DNA of 64,000 nt from Dichotomocladium elegans (Eukaryota > Mucoromycota > Mucoromycetes > Mucorales > Lichtheimiaceae), in contig JAIXMN010000035.1 in the NCBI GenBank assembly GCA_025716815.1, positions 124,001 to 188,000 on the forward strand, in the 5' to 3' direction. The position numbers and the translations under genes were made by a program. The notes beneath the pieces were generated by a model, which did not search any database, was not told the DNA's origin, and was given only the letters and a program-made list of their open reading frames with translations. Of the stretch, positions 33,461 through 44,095 are shown piece by piece (position 1 is the stretch's first letter; every line of letters starts with the position of its first letter).

Positions 33461-35255
33461 CTACTTTCTTAGTCCACGCTTCTTGCGAGTATCATTAGGG
33501 TTTCTACGACCAAAACCAATTGTGTCTGAGCCATACATGTTCGTGGCCGTCCTGCCCAGATGCAGACCAGTTTTTCCAGCAAGCGGGACAAAGTCAGGGT
33601 CAAACATATTGAGGATACCCTGCTTAGGCTTGCGTTGCTGAGCCTTCATGTACTCCCGCTGGTCTTCACGCAGAACGATGTTGTTGACGTGGCGACCGCC
33701 CTTGGGCGGTGGGATGTCATACTTTTTAAGGCAAAAGTGGTCAGTCGGTTGCATCTTTCCATTCCATTCTGCCTTACTTTTGTGCCACGAAGGTTGTATT
33801 TGAAGTTCTTCTTCAAGTGATATACGACTTGACCTTTGCTGTTGGTGCTGCAGGAGACGCGCTGCAAGGATGCGTTACCGCATTTGGGGCAAAATTTCTT
33901 CTCCATGTTGCTCGTCACCCTATCCCATCAGCAGTGAGTACGTCGCATTTCCTTCTGACCCATCGTCTATCTTACGTGAAGCATGCGTGACACCGGAGCA
34001 CCCAATTTTTGATTTTGGTGATGCGATGACCGCCTGTAGAAACTAAGTTCAGGTTCATTTGAAGCAGAACATTCTATGAATAAGCAAAGAAGTGAGTGGT
34101 TCCTAGCATATCAGGAGCTGGAATATCTAGCTGGGGCCACGCACCAGACCCGCCCTTGATCTGTACCTGCATAGCAAAATCGCCAGTCATGCATGCAACG
34201 CCCATCACCGTTGGCTGCTTAAGTTCTTCCGCCTTAACACCCATTTCCGCCGCTTTGTATTCCGCGACGTTTTCGGGCGTAATCCATCCGCTTTCGTCGT
34301 CTTCGTCATCATCATCTTCTTCGATTGTGATCACCTCACCAACCTGGTGCTTCTCTTCCTTTTCCGATTCGGGTGCATCATTCGTCGAATCATGGGGTAT
34401 CACTTTCGGTGCGCCCATGTCCTCAGCCGATGCCGCTTTATCGGCCTTTTCCTCTGATGCTGCGGTTCCTGAGACTGGAGCTGGAGCTGGAGCTGGAGCT
34501 GGAGCTACTACCGCCGCCGCCACAGGCGTCTCATTGACTGTCAATTTGGCCAGATTCTCTGTCACCTCCGCTGCAGCAACAGGCTGTTTCTGCTTCTTTT
34601 TCTTGTTGTTGTTGTTGTTGTTGTTGTGTTGCTTCTTTTTGCTTGTCGCAATTTCCCACCCATCCTCATCGACCTGGGGTTCTTCTTTCGGCGGCAAAAA
34701 GACTCTTTTCGGTGGTGCCGTCGGAAGTTTACCGACAGGTTGTGCCTGGGTGGAAACAAAACCATTCAAGGAGCACACATACAATTTAGCATGAACATTT
34801 TCGTTGCTATCCCATAATCCCACAGAGCTCAGTTGCAAGGATGCTTTACCCGAACAGGTTCTGTTCTAAGATGCTCTGTGCCATTTTTTTGTATCTCGAG
34901 AGTGTATGCTAGCGCAAGGACTTTGAGATCCGGCAAAGACAATGATGCAAAATCACCCGTCTTTTTCGAAAATGCAATGACTAAGAGTACAATAACGAAT
35001 TACGGTTCATTCTCTCTCCCATTGCCATTCTGCTCTTCCAACCAGACTCCTACCAGCCTTGAGCGCCTCCTCCGTCGGCTCTCGGATATCGATCTCAAAT
35101 GGCAATTGGGCCATATACTCGCGGGTGTGGCTGCTTCGCAATTCTGCAATGACTTCAGGACACGTATAATATTCTTTGGCGACATGAAGCAAATTCATGC
35201 CATGGACAATGGCATTTGTGTCAATGACGAGCTGTTCGATCCTAGGCTCGCTCAT
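33461..35255 (-). CDS. NOB1: 20S pre-rRNA D-site endonuclease NOB1
   Basis: Endonuclease that makes the final 3' cut of 18S rRNA during 40S maturation. Six exons: 35054-35255, 34850-34980, 34167-34745, 33976-34073, 33778-33919, 33461-33721; introns 56-104 nt; product 470 aa. The N-terminal PIN domain shows LVIDTNAIVHG, the CPEVIAELR glutamate and the later FASLSLPDLKVLALA aspartate, the acidic nuclease residues. The middle (~112-300) is a long acidic and Lys/Asn-rich insert with a run of nine Asn from CAA/AAC-type repeats. The C-terminal half has ACMTGDFAMQNVLLQMNL, the zinc ribbon (RCHACF ... FCPKCGN) and the PPPKGGRHVNN segment typical of NOB1. Its start lies 181 bp from that of RAD1, transcribed the other way, so the two probably share a promoter region. 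Confidence 0.96.
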
Positions 35256-35436
35256 AGTTTTGAAAGTGAAAAAAAAAGTCAGAGAGAGAGAGAAATAAAA
35301 AAAATAGGTTTGGTGCACGGACCAAGGTTTCCGTTCAGAAAACTTTTTTTCTTACCTGTGTGCCCAAAAGGGGGTGGGGTTGGGGGTGGGAAGTATCGAG
35401 CAGCTCCGCAGCATTATCTTTTTTCTTTCAGTCGAC
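35256..35436. promoter_or_regulatory. 181-bp divergent promoter region of NOB1 and RAD1
   Basis: Only 181 bp separate the two start codons. It contains a GA-rich tract near 35280-35300, a T run and a G-rich stretch (35370-35392). No TATA box was recognised in either direction. Confidence 0.6.
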
Positions 35437-36759
35437 ATGACCACAGCCCTGTTTGATGCAGAAATCATCAGCATACGCAGCCTGCAACAAGTGCTTCGCG
35501 CTATGAGCTTAAAAAACGTATGCTATTCAGCGGCAATCTATCCTTTCAGAAAAGAATGCAGAGAAGGTCGCTCTTATGCATCACGTCAATTAGGTAGCGA
35601 CGTGGCAGATCCTTGATGAAGGCCTGTCGATCACAGTAATAGAAGGGCGACATGTGAAAATGGTAGCCTACGTAAAACGAAATCTTTTTGATTTCTACAA
35701 GATCGACAATAACCAATCCATCGAGCCATTTGGTGTCTCAATCGCCAATTTGATCGATTGTCTGGGAGCGCTTACGCCCACGATGGGTGAGTCTGTAGAT
35801 TCATGCCGGATTCGCTACGTCCAAGCAGGGGGCTCACTTGAGCTGGTGTAAGCTGTTTTCAGACGGCATGCGCGGACTATTTGCGAGGTCTATTATTGAC
35901 GCAAAAAGATGTGTGTGTGTGTGTGTATTGCATGTTCATTTATAGTCGGAAGGATAACTACCATGAAGTCCTATGTCGGATGGTGACCCTTGAGCCAGAT
36001 GCTGAAGATACTTTTCTCAGCGTGAACCGAGATATTGTGCTGAGGGCGATCATGCGGGTAAAATGAAAGATAACCATGTGTGAAACTCTCAAACAAAATA
36101 TCAAGATGTACCGCTATATCCCTTTAGGCCTCTGCACTTGATGATGCGCTTAGTGACATTGATAAATCCTGTGAGCGAATGACTCTGAGGTTCTCACCAC
36201 AGGATCCACGGTTTTATATCAAGGGCGAGAATGACAAGGGCGTGTGCGAGGTCTGTGGATATAGCTAATAATTGGAGGAGGAGGCAGAAAACCATTACTG
36301 TACTAAAATCAAACGTGGTAAAGATCGAATACTCCGAAGCCTCGGACGCGTTTATCACCTTCCAATGCGAGCAGCTGGTTAAACACAGGTAGGAAAGACG
36401 TCTATCTAGACATGAATGCATTAACCCAACATTTATATTAGCTATCATTTTGGCCACTTTATGCATTGTAAGAAAGCACTAGAGCAATCTGATGAAGTAT
36501 CGATACGTATTTCAGCGGATGGGATGCTTTGTATGCTGGTAGGTATTCAGTCTCTTCCTTTTTCAAGAACACGTTTATTAAGAATAGATGCAGTTTCGTA
36601 TTCAGAATGCGAGTAGGGAGAGCTTTGTGGAATTCACAGTAAGAGAAAAGAATAATTTACGTTGGACTAAGCATGTGTCTGAACACATTTATACACCTTG
36701 GCTAGATTGTCCCGAATACGCCAACGGATGGAGATGACGTGATGCAAGATGCATATTAA
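35437..36759 (+). CDS. RAD1: RAD1, subunit of the 9-1-1 DNA-damage checkpoint clamp
   Basis: PCNA-like subunit of the Rad9-Rad1-Hus1 clamp that activates the ATR checkpoint. Model with eight exons: 35437-35517, 35594-35847, 35946-36057, 36128-36241, 36288-36388, 36442-36538, 36588-36638, 36706-36759; about 280 aa, close to family size. Recognised by order and content: an early strand with ATWQILDEGLSITVIEG, AYVKRNLFDFYK, then FGVSIANLIDCLGAL (equivalent to the conserved NL..LLDCL segment), EPDAEDTF, SALDDALSDIDKSCERMTL, SDEVSIRISADGMLCM, and MQFRIQNASRESFVEFTIVP at the end. Two apparent stops disappear once introns of normal size are used; 12-15 nt introns that also restored frame were rejected. 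The 46-nt intron at 36242-36287 (donor GTGTGC) is the weakest join. Confidence 0.85.
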
Positions 36760-36983
36760 AATTCATAAATGATGGTCGTCCCTGGAAATCCCATAAACAA
36801 CGTCCGTGTATGATGGCTATTGCTTAATCGTGAGGTAGAAACGTCTCCAACGGCACCCGATACATAAAATGACCATATCCCAAGCCCCTCCTGCTTTTTC
36901 TCCAATATCCTTAAACCAGGAATGGCGTATTTCTTTATGTAGCTAATCCTGATCATGCAACAGGCAAAAAGATCGACACATGT
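36760..36983. other. short convergent intergenic region
   Basis: Between the RAD1 and RHEB stop codons. Nothing else seen. Confidence 0.5.
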
Positions 36984-37929
36984 TTATGATATCACGCAGG
37001 CATTCTTTTCCTCCGAAGGCGGGTTGTTAGCCTTTTCGATTTCCGCAATCAGCATATCGAATATCTTGGCTAAATAAATAAGAAAAAGACAGGCATCAGC
37101 AGCAAAATTTCATGCGCGTCCATCCAAAAGATTTTTACTTACAAACGTTTTCATTGTGCTTGGCAGATGTCTCTAGGGTAGGCGCATTCCATCGTTCCGC
37201 CAGTTCTTTCCCTTCCTGTTGTGTCACTTGTCTATACGTACGAGATCAATCCTCTGTCGCTGAAACGGGGAGGGTGGTTATGAGACAGAAGGTCCTGTTT
37301 ACCTTTGAATATTCAGGTCACACTTGTTGCCCACAATGACGCAGGGGACGTTGCCAAGGCCGGTGAAATCAAGAATTTTGTCGTGGATGACCTGGAGCAT
37401 GTCAAAGCTCGACCGGGACGCAATGGAGTAAACCAGCACATAGCCATGGATGCCCGATGCGTGATGCTGAGAGAGAATCGAGTACTCGTCCTTTCAGGCA
37501 ACAGACAATATATCCACAGGTGTGCGCATTAGCACATGCTAGCTCTTTCTCCCCACCCTCACTCCAAACTTACCTGGCCTGCGGTATCCATAATTTCTAC
37601 CACGTATTCTAAAGATGGTGCCATTGGTCAGTCTCCACTTGTCGTCTTTGAAATATGCATATTCGCAAGCAGACCATGGCCCCGATACTTGATGGTTTTC
37701 GTGAATGTGTTCTCAATTGTAGGATAGTAGCTGTCGACAAAATGATTTTCGCAGAATTGAATGACCAGCGACGATTTGCCTTTTAAAGCATGTGTGAGTG
37801 TACGGATTGACATCCCAAAGCGAATGCCAAGCGTAGACTGTGTACGTTCAGCACCAGCTTACCAACTGCTCTGGCTCCAAGAACTGCAATGCGGCGTTGT
37901 CGGGTCGCTGCAGATGTTGCTGAGGACAT
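36984..37929 (-). CDS. RHEB: RHEB small GTPase (TORC1 activator)
   Basis: Ras-like GTPase that activates TORC1. Six exons: 37863-37929, 37685-37780, 37574-37608, 37303-37490, 37143-37231, 36984-37069; product 186 aa. G-box motifs are complete: IAVLGARAVGKSSLV (with the Arg that marks RHEB), YYPTIENTFTKTIKY for switch I, DTAGQDEYSIL for switch II, VGNKCDL, and LETSAK. The protein ends in the CaaX box CVIS, predicting farnesylation and endomembrane attachment. Five of the donors are ordinary; the second intron begins GTCTGC, an atypical donor, but it is the only site that restores KYRGHEYVVEIMDTAGQ. RHEB proteins in this family share an unusual high GTP-bound state; nothing here contradicts that. 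A GGGT repeat able to form a G-quadruplex lies just upstream. Confidence 0.97.
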
Positions 37930-38472
37930 TGTTTTCTCGTGTGGGCCTGTATAAAAAACGGAAAAAATCAAAGAGCGGGAGGAGTATGTGGGTGGGTGGG
38001 TGGGTGGGTGTGCGTGTGCGTGCGAGAAAACCGGGAGCAGGAACACAGAACGTCAACGCCGACGATTAAGTAATCGGAGCTGTCTTGATCATCATGCTAC
38101 TTCATATTTTTGCTGCTCTTATTCCAAGGAAACCCATGAAATACGTCATGAACGGAAGCCTGAATATTGTCATAATTGAGCATGCGTAGGTCTATTATAC
38201 CAGAAGCGACAAAAGAACCATCTCAAGGAGCTAATAAAGATATACACTCAAAAGGGACCTATGAACTATGTCGTCCATGAGCGAAATCGTGCTCTCCTCA
38301 ATACTCAAGCCCTTATGCAGAGGACAAGTCGATATCGTTTCAGAAACTGGATTAAGGAAAACTTAAAATATGTCAACAAAAAAGGATGTGCACATATTTC
38401 ATCCTCGTTTATCTACTTGTTTTAGACCGCTGAAAGCAAGGACTACAGTAATACCTGATATCCACAGATAAT
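37930..38472. other. intergenic; G-quadruplex-type repeat and unassigned sequence
   Basis: It contains the RHEB upstream region with a GGGT repeat at 37989-38010 and the 3' flank of the alcohol-oxidase gene. No gene was recognised. Confidence 0.5.
37989..38010 (+). repeat. (GGGT)n tract, G-quadruplex candidate
   Basis: Five GGG runs separated by single T on the plus strand, about 60-80 bp upstream of the RHEB start, in what is the template strand for RHEB. Confidence 0.8.
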
Positions 38473-40979
38473 TTACTTCAAGGAAGCAATGACATTACGC
38501 GCGACATGGAGAGCAATGGCCTCAATGGTCACCATTGGATTCGCACCGACAGCTGTGGGACACAGCGAACCGTCTGCGACATAGAGATTTTTAACTTCCC
38601 ACGTTTCTCCTGTGGGTTTTGTCACCGAGTTCCTGGGTGAAATTCCCATTCGACTACGCGTATTACATATGCGTGTGCGAGGTTAGCTTTCTCTGGCTAT
38701 GATTATTAACCCTAAGGGGCCATCCAGATTGCACTTGCCAAGTTCCCATTTGGTGCGCGCTGGCAAGGGTTGTCAGACGATGACTATTAGGAATGCCATA
38801 ATGCCACAGCTGTTTTTTCCACGCCACATAACGCGGATGATCGACTCGGATCTCGTCATCAGGCTCAAACACGAACGGTTCGATATTAAACAAGGTTGAA
38901 TGGATCTCGCGCGCACCTGCTGCCACGTAAATGTCTGCTGTGCGTGGCATGCTGTTGACGAGCGTCTGCCGGTCCTTGGGACCAAGTGTGAAAGAGATCT
39001 TGATCTCCTCGCCCGCGTCATAATACGACACTGAGCCTTCCGAGTCCTTCTCATGAAGAAGAGTGTAGGTGCACATCGTGTGACGGTAATGCATCATCCA
39101 GTTCTTATATCTGGCAGCACCACGCCACGGACATCCCATACTGAAAAAACTAGGTGTCATGTGTGGAATCTCCAGCAATACACCCCCGTACCCATGAGCA
39201 CTACAGTCCTTCAGGTCTCCGTTATAATCAGTCCCACTCGTCATGGCTGAGCCCAAGTGCGCGTCAACGCACTTATCAAAGACGCCAAACATGAGCACAC
39301 CCGCATGACAATGCAAATTTTTCCCAATGTTTTGGTTTGTCAAACCGCTTCGTTGCAGTAGACCCGGGGACTGCAGAGTTCCGCATGAAGCAATCACCCG
39401 CCTGGCTGAAACCGTAAACATTTCATGCCTGTCACCGTTGACTTGTCGACACTCAACACCAGTGGCATTCCCCTGGTCATCAACCATCACTCGAGTCACC
39501 TTGGTTTTGTCAATAAATTTTGCACCATGTGCCTCGGCATCGCGGAGCCAAGTGTTCGCTACCCCATTCTTCAAACCATCCCTGCAGCCTGCGTAACAGT
39601 AGCCGCAGTAATGATCGAGCCCACCGTTATTGGTTGGCAAATCCCACACGTTGTATCCGAGGTTTCTATACGCTCAGAGATATATGGTAAAGAGGCAGAG
39701 AAAGAAAAGTGAGATAGCCTGGCCCTGTATACATTTCTCTGCCTTCACTACTTCCGCGATTCGCGTTGCTTACCTGCAACCCTCAATGACCATCTGGTTT
39801 GGAATGTTGTGGTTTACACCCTTTGTAGAAGCCCCAATTCGTTCAAAAACTGTGTCAAGGTCGTGGACGAACTAAAAATGGCAAGGACGAGATAAACAAC
39901 ATCATTCATAAGGAAGGCTAATGGCCTGCTATCCAATGATACCTCAGGCGACATGAAATGAGTCAAGCCTTGCCTTGCCCATTCTCGGCGTGTTGCATAC
40001 GGTGTCTGATATATAACATCAGCTTACTATGTCATGTTGAAGGCCCGCGATGCGGGAAGAAAGCGAGTGCATACACACACAGGTCTATCATACCTTGAGC
40101 GAAACGCCCATGTTCACGAATGTTCCACCACCAAACGCGCTACCTGCCATGACAACCATCAGATTATCTTCTGTTCCTAGATCTCCTCCTTGCTCGAAGA
40201 AGTTCTGAAAGGCAAAGCTTTCACTTAGTTCGATTTCACTCTCATGGTAATACTTTGACTTCTCAATAACGAGTACTGAGTAGCCTGCTTCGGCTAGTTT
40301 GGCTGCGCAGACACCTATAACATTTCGAAAGAATATATCTGTGAATGAGGATATACGTACGTGTACGCACCCAATCGGTATATATATACATACCACCGCC
40401 CGCACCACTGCCGACGATCACAACATCAAAGCTTGCTCCGCGTAACTGATCCGGTGGCACGAATGAGTATGGTGGGCGCTCAGTGACAGGTTTGTAATTA
40501 GGCTGACTTCTGACCGGGTCTGTGGGAGGGAACCCAATGGCGCTCATCATGGGAGAATTTGGATTTCTGCACGATGCAAGTGCTACCAGGCGCGTCAGGT
40601 TCTTGAACAGCCACACCAAAGCAGTAAAACGACTCTCCTTCCATGAGAGCAAGACCGCTTCGCGGTCTTCGCGGGACAGCTGGTGGAACGGCGTGGCACG
40701 ACCTGTCAGGAACAGTGCGCCTGCACTCGTCGAGAGAAGTTGTAGGTATCTGCCAAGGGAGGGTGCATTTGTCTGGATTTTATGCTCCACCATTGCCGTC
40801 AAAAGAGCCACTGTCGTATCGTCTTGGCCGGCAGACAGGTCCATGTATGCCTCGGCCGCAGCAGGGTCGTCAGGATTTTTACGTACCAACAGCTTTTCTT
40901 CAGGCGTCAACGACGCAATCACTGTATCGGCTATGGCGCGCAAAACTGCCTGCTGACAAGAGGAAAGCGAGCTTGACAT
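38473..40979 (-). CDS. long-chain fatty alcohol oxidase (GMC flavoprotein)
   Basis: Predicted membrane-associated, FAD-dependent oxidase converting long-chain alcohols to aldehydes. Six exons: 40394-40979, 40094-40314, 39943-40005, 39774-39871, 38739-39665, 38473-38653; product 691 aa, normal for the fungal/plant FAO family. The first ~190 residues are the FAO-specific N-terminal region. Then comes the FAD-binding site FDVVIVGSGAGGGVCAAKLA (split by the first intron), GSAFGGGTFVNMGVSLK, the NLGYNVWDLP...GYCYAGCRDG block, VIASCGTLQSPGLLQRSG, and the GMC C-terminus HQMGTCRMGISPRNS then NPMVTIEAIALHVA. The last intron starts with GCAAGT instead of GT; using it restores the highly conserved GTCRMG motif, so a GC-AG intron is well supported. 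Confidence 0.95.
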
Positions 40980-42933
40980 TTTTTGTCTTTGATTAGTTTC
41001 GCGTGTAAGTGAAAAAGAGAGAGAAAGGAGCCATAAACTTCATTTATAGCAACTGAATTCTACCTGCATTTTGATCCCTTTCAGGCAGCTCGATAAATCA
41101 AGGCGGGCCTGGATGGCGCATAAAAGTGTCGGTCTGTTTTCTTTATTTTTCCTTTGGCGCAGTCGCTGCAACCGGAGGATGATGTCTTGCAGATTCAGCC
41201 TTCACTGGAAGAACAAGTGTTGTATGCGTAGTTGCATTTCGAATGGCTCCTTAAGCGATGTAAGTTCCACGGCTGACTCTCCTGTTGGTCCCCAGATACA
41301 AGGCAATCCTAGGCTCGCATGAAAAAAATTGGATATTCGCACACATTTTGTCACAAGGAGCCAATTGATAAAATGAGGTTTAAGCTGATCATGTGTAATT
41401 GATAAACAATTGCATGTAACATTTCCCTGTATCTCAATAAGTCTTAGAAGAATCCATGTACTTATTTCGTTAAGCTTGGTGCAAACAATGCTCTGTTGCA
41501 TTGGACTGTGCACTATGGAACCGAAAAAAAAAGACATGCAAGAAGCTGACTGAAGAAAGCAATGCAAGGGAACCTTTGCCGAACAGATACGTGCTTATCT
41601 GTGTACTATTCTTGCATCGTTTTGTTACGCGACTGGAACGTATGATTGTGCCTGTTTTTAGCGAAACTACGTACCAGATTCCCTGTTTGTTCGCCACGTC
41701 GTTCCTGTACTTCAGCAAGCAGTATTGTTTGTGTGACCAACATGTCGATGCTCTCGGTCTTTTTGACACTTGTATTTAACCCCCAATTTCTTTTTGCGCG
41801 TGATAATATGTAACCAAGGATGGAATCTCCCATACAAATTTGTTACATGCACAGGATTTTTCCTCCTATGTACATAATTGCCGTTTTGGAAAGACTAGAT
41901 AAGTAATCTACGTAGTTCTTCCTACAGTGGGCTGAAGGCGTTGTTGCTGAGAGCATACCTGCCTTGATATGATAACCTACATCTATGGCGAAGACGTGTC
42001 TTCTCTTTCACCATCTGCGCATTCGCTTGAGCAGCCCCAGGCCTGTCATACGCATACCTCGTGAATCAAACAGGAAAATATCATACAATCTGACGTCTAA
42101 AGGGACCTCGGCTATAGTCCATAGGCAGAAATAACGACGCGAATATCCAAGAGCAACTTGACTGGTGCACCAACGGGTCATGATCGAGATTGGCTTTAGA
42201 AAATGGGAAACCAGCATTTTCCTTAACGAGCGTGGATCCCACAGTAACATGAAAGCAGCATGAGATAGTCCAAGAAACGGACCTCTGCCGTTAGTTACGT
42301 TGCCGATAAAAAGCATAAACTAAAACAACAACGACCTGTAGATATCACCTGGTACATATATCGATGTCATAAATAATCAAGCAGTTTTCACACTCGCAAC
42401 AATCACATCTTTCCTCGAAGCGAGAGACGGGTAAGGATGAAGAATGGCGGCCAGCCAACCAACCACTGTACCTTTTGCAGCAGCATCGACTACCGCAATA
42501 CCTTGCCCTTTTATGGTGCTGATTTGCGCCTGTCATGGAGATTGATACCCCGCTATCTTTTGATCATTGATTGTGTATCTGGGCATCGTTCAAGAGAGGG
42601 CTTTGCCAGGATTCTCGTGTCTACAGCACGGATAGTACTGATTGTTCCTCGGCGGCGAAAGGGTAGGGGAGGGTATAGCGAATCAAATATCTTGTTGGTT
42701 CTGACTCTTGCTTCCCACCGCTCCTGTAATTATTTCTGAACACGAGCAACTTGGGAGTGGCTTGGCTCATGAAAATTTTGTGAGTTAAATCGGACGAGAC
42801 GGCTTTCATAGAGAGAGTTGTTCTTTCCCTTCTCTTGCTGCTTGACTTAGTCACCGCTGGTATGTAATCATTGATAGCTTGAGCGATGGAATGAGGAATT
42901 AATTTTGAGCGGATAATAGGGATATTCAGAAAA
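40980..42933. other. intergenic, nothing recognised
   Basis: Short frames only (for example 41202-41567 minus, 42437-42739 plus) without domains or exon chains. The right part is the upstream region of uS10. Confidence 0.45.
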
Positions 42934-43563
42934 ATGTCTTACGTCGTATGCATCGCCATTCACAATTCTATTGCTGTTTTGTAAAGAATGACACTCATTC
43001 TGTATATTAGGCTAAGAATGCTACTCAAAAACCTGGTCTCGAGGAAGAGGCTCAGCCCAAGTGAGCATTTGCGAATAATGGAAGATGGAATGAGTATTCA
43101 TCTATTCTCGTTTCTTTTTGTTGTGTAGGATCCACCGCATCCGTATCACTTTGACGTCCCGTAACGTCAAGAACTTGGAGAAGGGTAAAATACGATGACG
43201 ATGGTAGTGGAAATATTATCGTTTGCTCATCCTTTTTTGAATAGTGTCGGCTGACCTCATCCAACGTGCCAAGGATAAGCAGCTCAAGGTCAAGGGACCT
43301 GTCCGTCTTCCCACCAAGGTTCTCCGCATCACCACCCGCAAGTCGCCATGCGGTAACGGTTCGGAAACCTTTGACAAGTTTGAGATGAGAATCCACAAGC
43401 GCTTGATTGACTTGCATTCGCCCTCGGAGATCGTCAAGCAGATCACTTCGATTTCGATCGAACCCGGAGTGGAGGTAAGGATAGGGAACAATATGAGATG
43501 TACGTTTTGGGAATGTGATTGATTGACAGGTGTCGCCAATAGGTCGAAGTCACCATTGCCTAA
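42934..43563 (+). CDS. RPS20: 40S ribosomal protein uS10 (S20)
   Basis: Small-subunit ribosomal protein. Five exons: 42934-42945, 43011-43060, 43129-43184, 43245-43474, 43543-43563; product 122 aa. The first coding exon is only 12 nt (MSYV), chosen because it gives a good GTATGC donor and an in-phase join to [13 protein letters not shown]. The core is highly conserved: [17 protein letters not shown], then [39 protein letters not shown] and [13 protein letters not shown] at the end. Five exons over 630 bp is intron-dense, as often in ribosomal protein genes of early-diverging fungi. The start exon is inferred by spacing and splice quality; the rest is unambiguous. Confidence 0.95.
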
Positions 43564-44095
43564 ATGGAAAGCGCTTTTTGCGTTCTCATTGATTCTTGTT
43601 TGTCGTGCCTTTCCATGTATGTCATTTGTTAAGAGGAATACAATTGTTCTTTTTACTTTGGCCCGTCTGGAGGCATATAAGTACCATATTCAGCTACAGG
43701 CGGAGAGCGCTGCTGTCGTATCTTCCGCTGGAGCGTTTCATGTGATTAGTTCTACAGCAGCCTGTTTGGATTTATAATCCTACATGGCCTTCATTGTTAA
43801 AAGAAGCCATGAATCTGGTGTGGTGTTTGATTTATCGATATACGCACTTATGAGCTTTGGAATTTCCCTATTTGACCGTGAGCACCACTTGGTTGAGTTA
43901 TCTATAATGGTCCTTTTTCTATGCTGGTATCGTGAATCAGTATAATATACTATTTATTGAGTTGTCTCTTAGATAGTCAGCCAGGAGATGCAGTAGGCCT
44001 TTTTTTTTATCCAGCTGCATTTCCTATCCCCCTCCGAATTTCACACTGCGCAGCACGAACTCGCCCTTTCCTTTTTCTACTTTGCTCGGTAGACA
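43564..44095. other. intergenic between uS10 and XPD
   Basis: It holds the uS10 3' region and the XPD promoter; nothing else recognised. Confidence 0.5.

Noticed and set aside
34096..34794. 232-codon open frame antisense to NOB1
   Set aside because: Mirror of the low-complexity NOB1 insert; composed of Ser, Leu and Phe runs from repeat DNA.
35780..35865. Introns of 12 and 15 nt in RAD1
   Set aside because: Too short for the spliceosome. Reading through the first and using a 98-nt intron (35848-35945) for the second gives a better match to RAD1.
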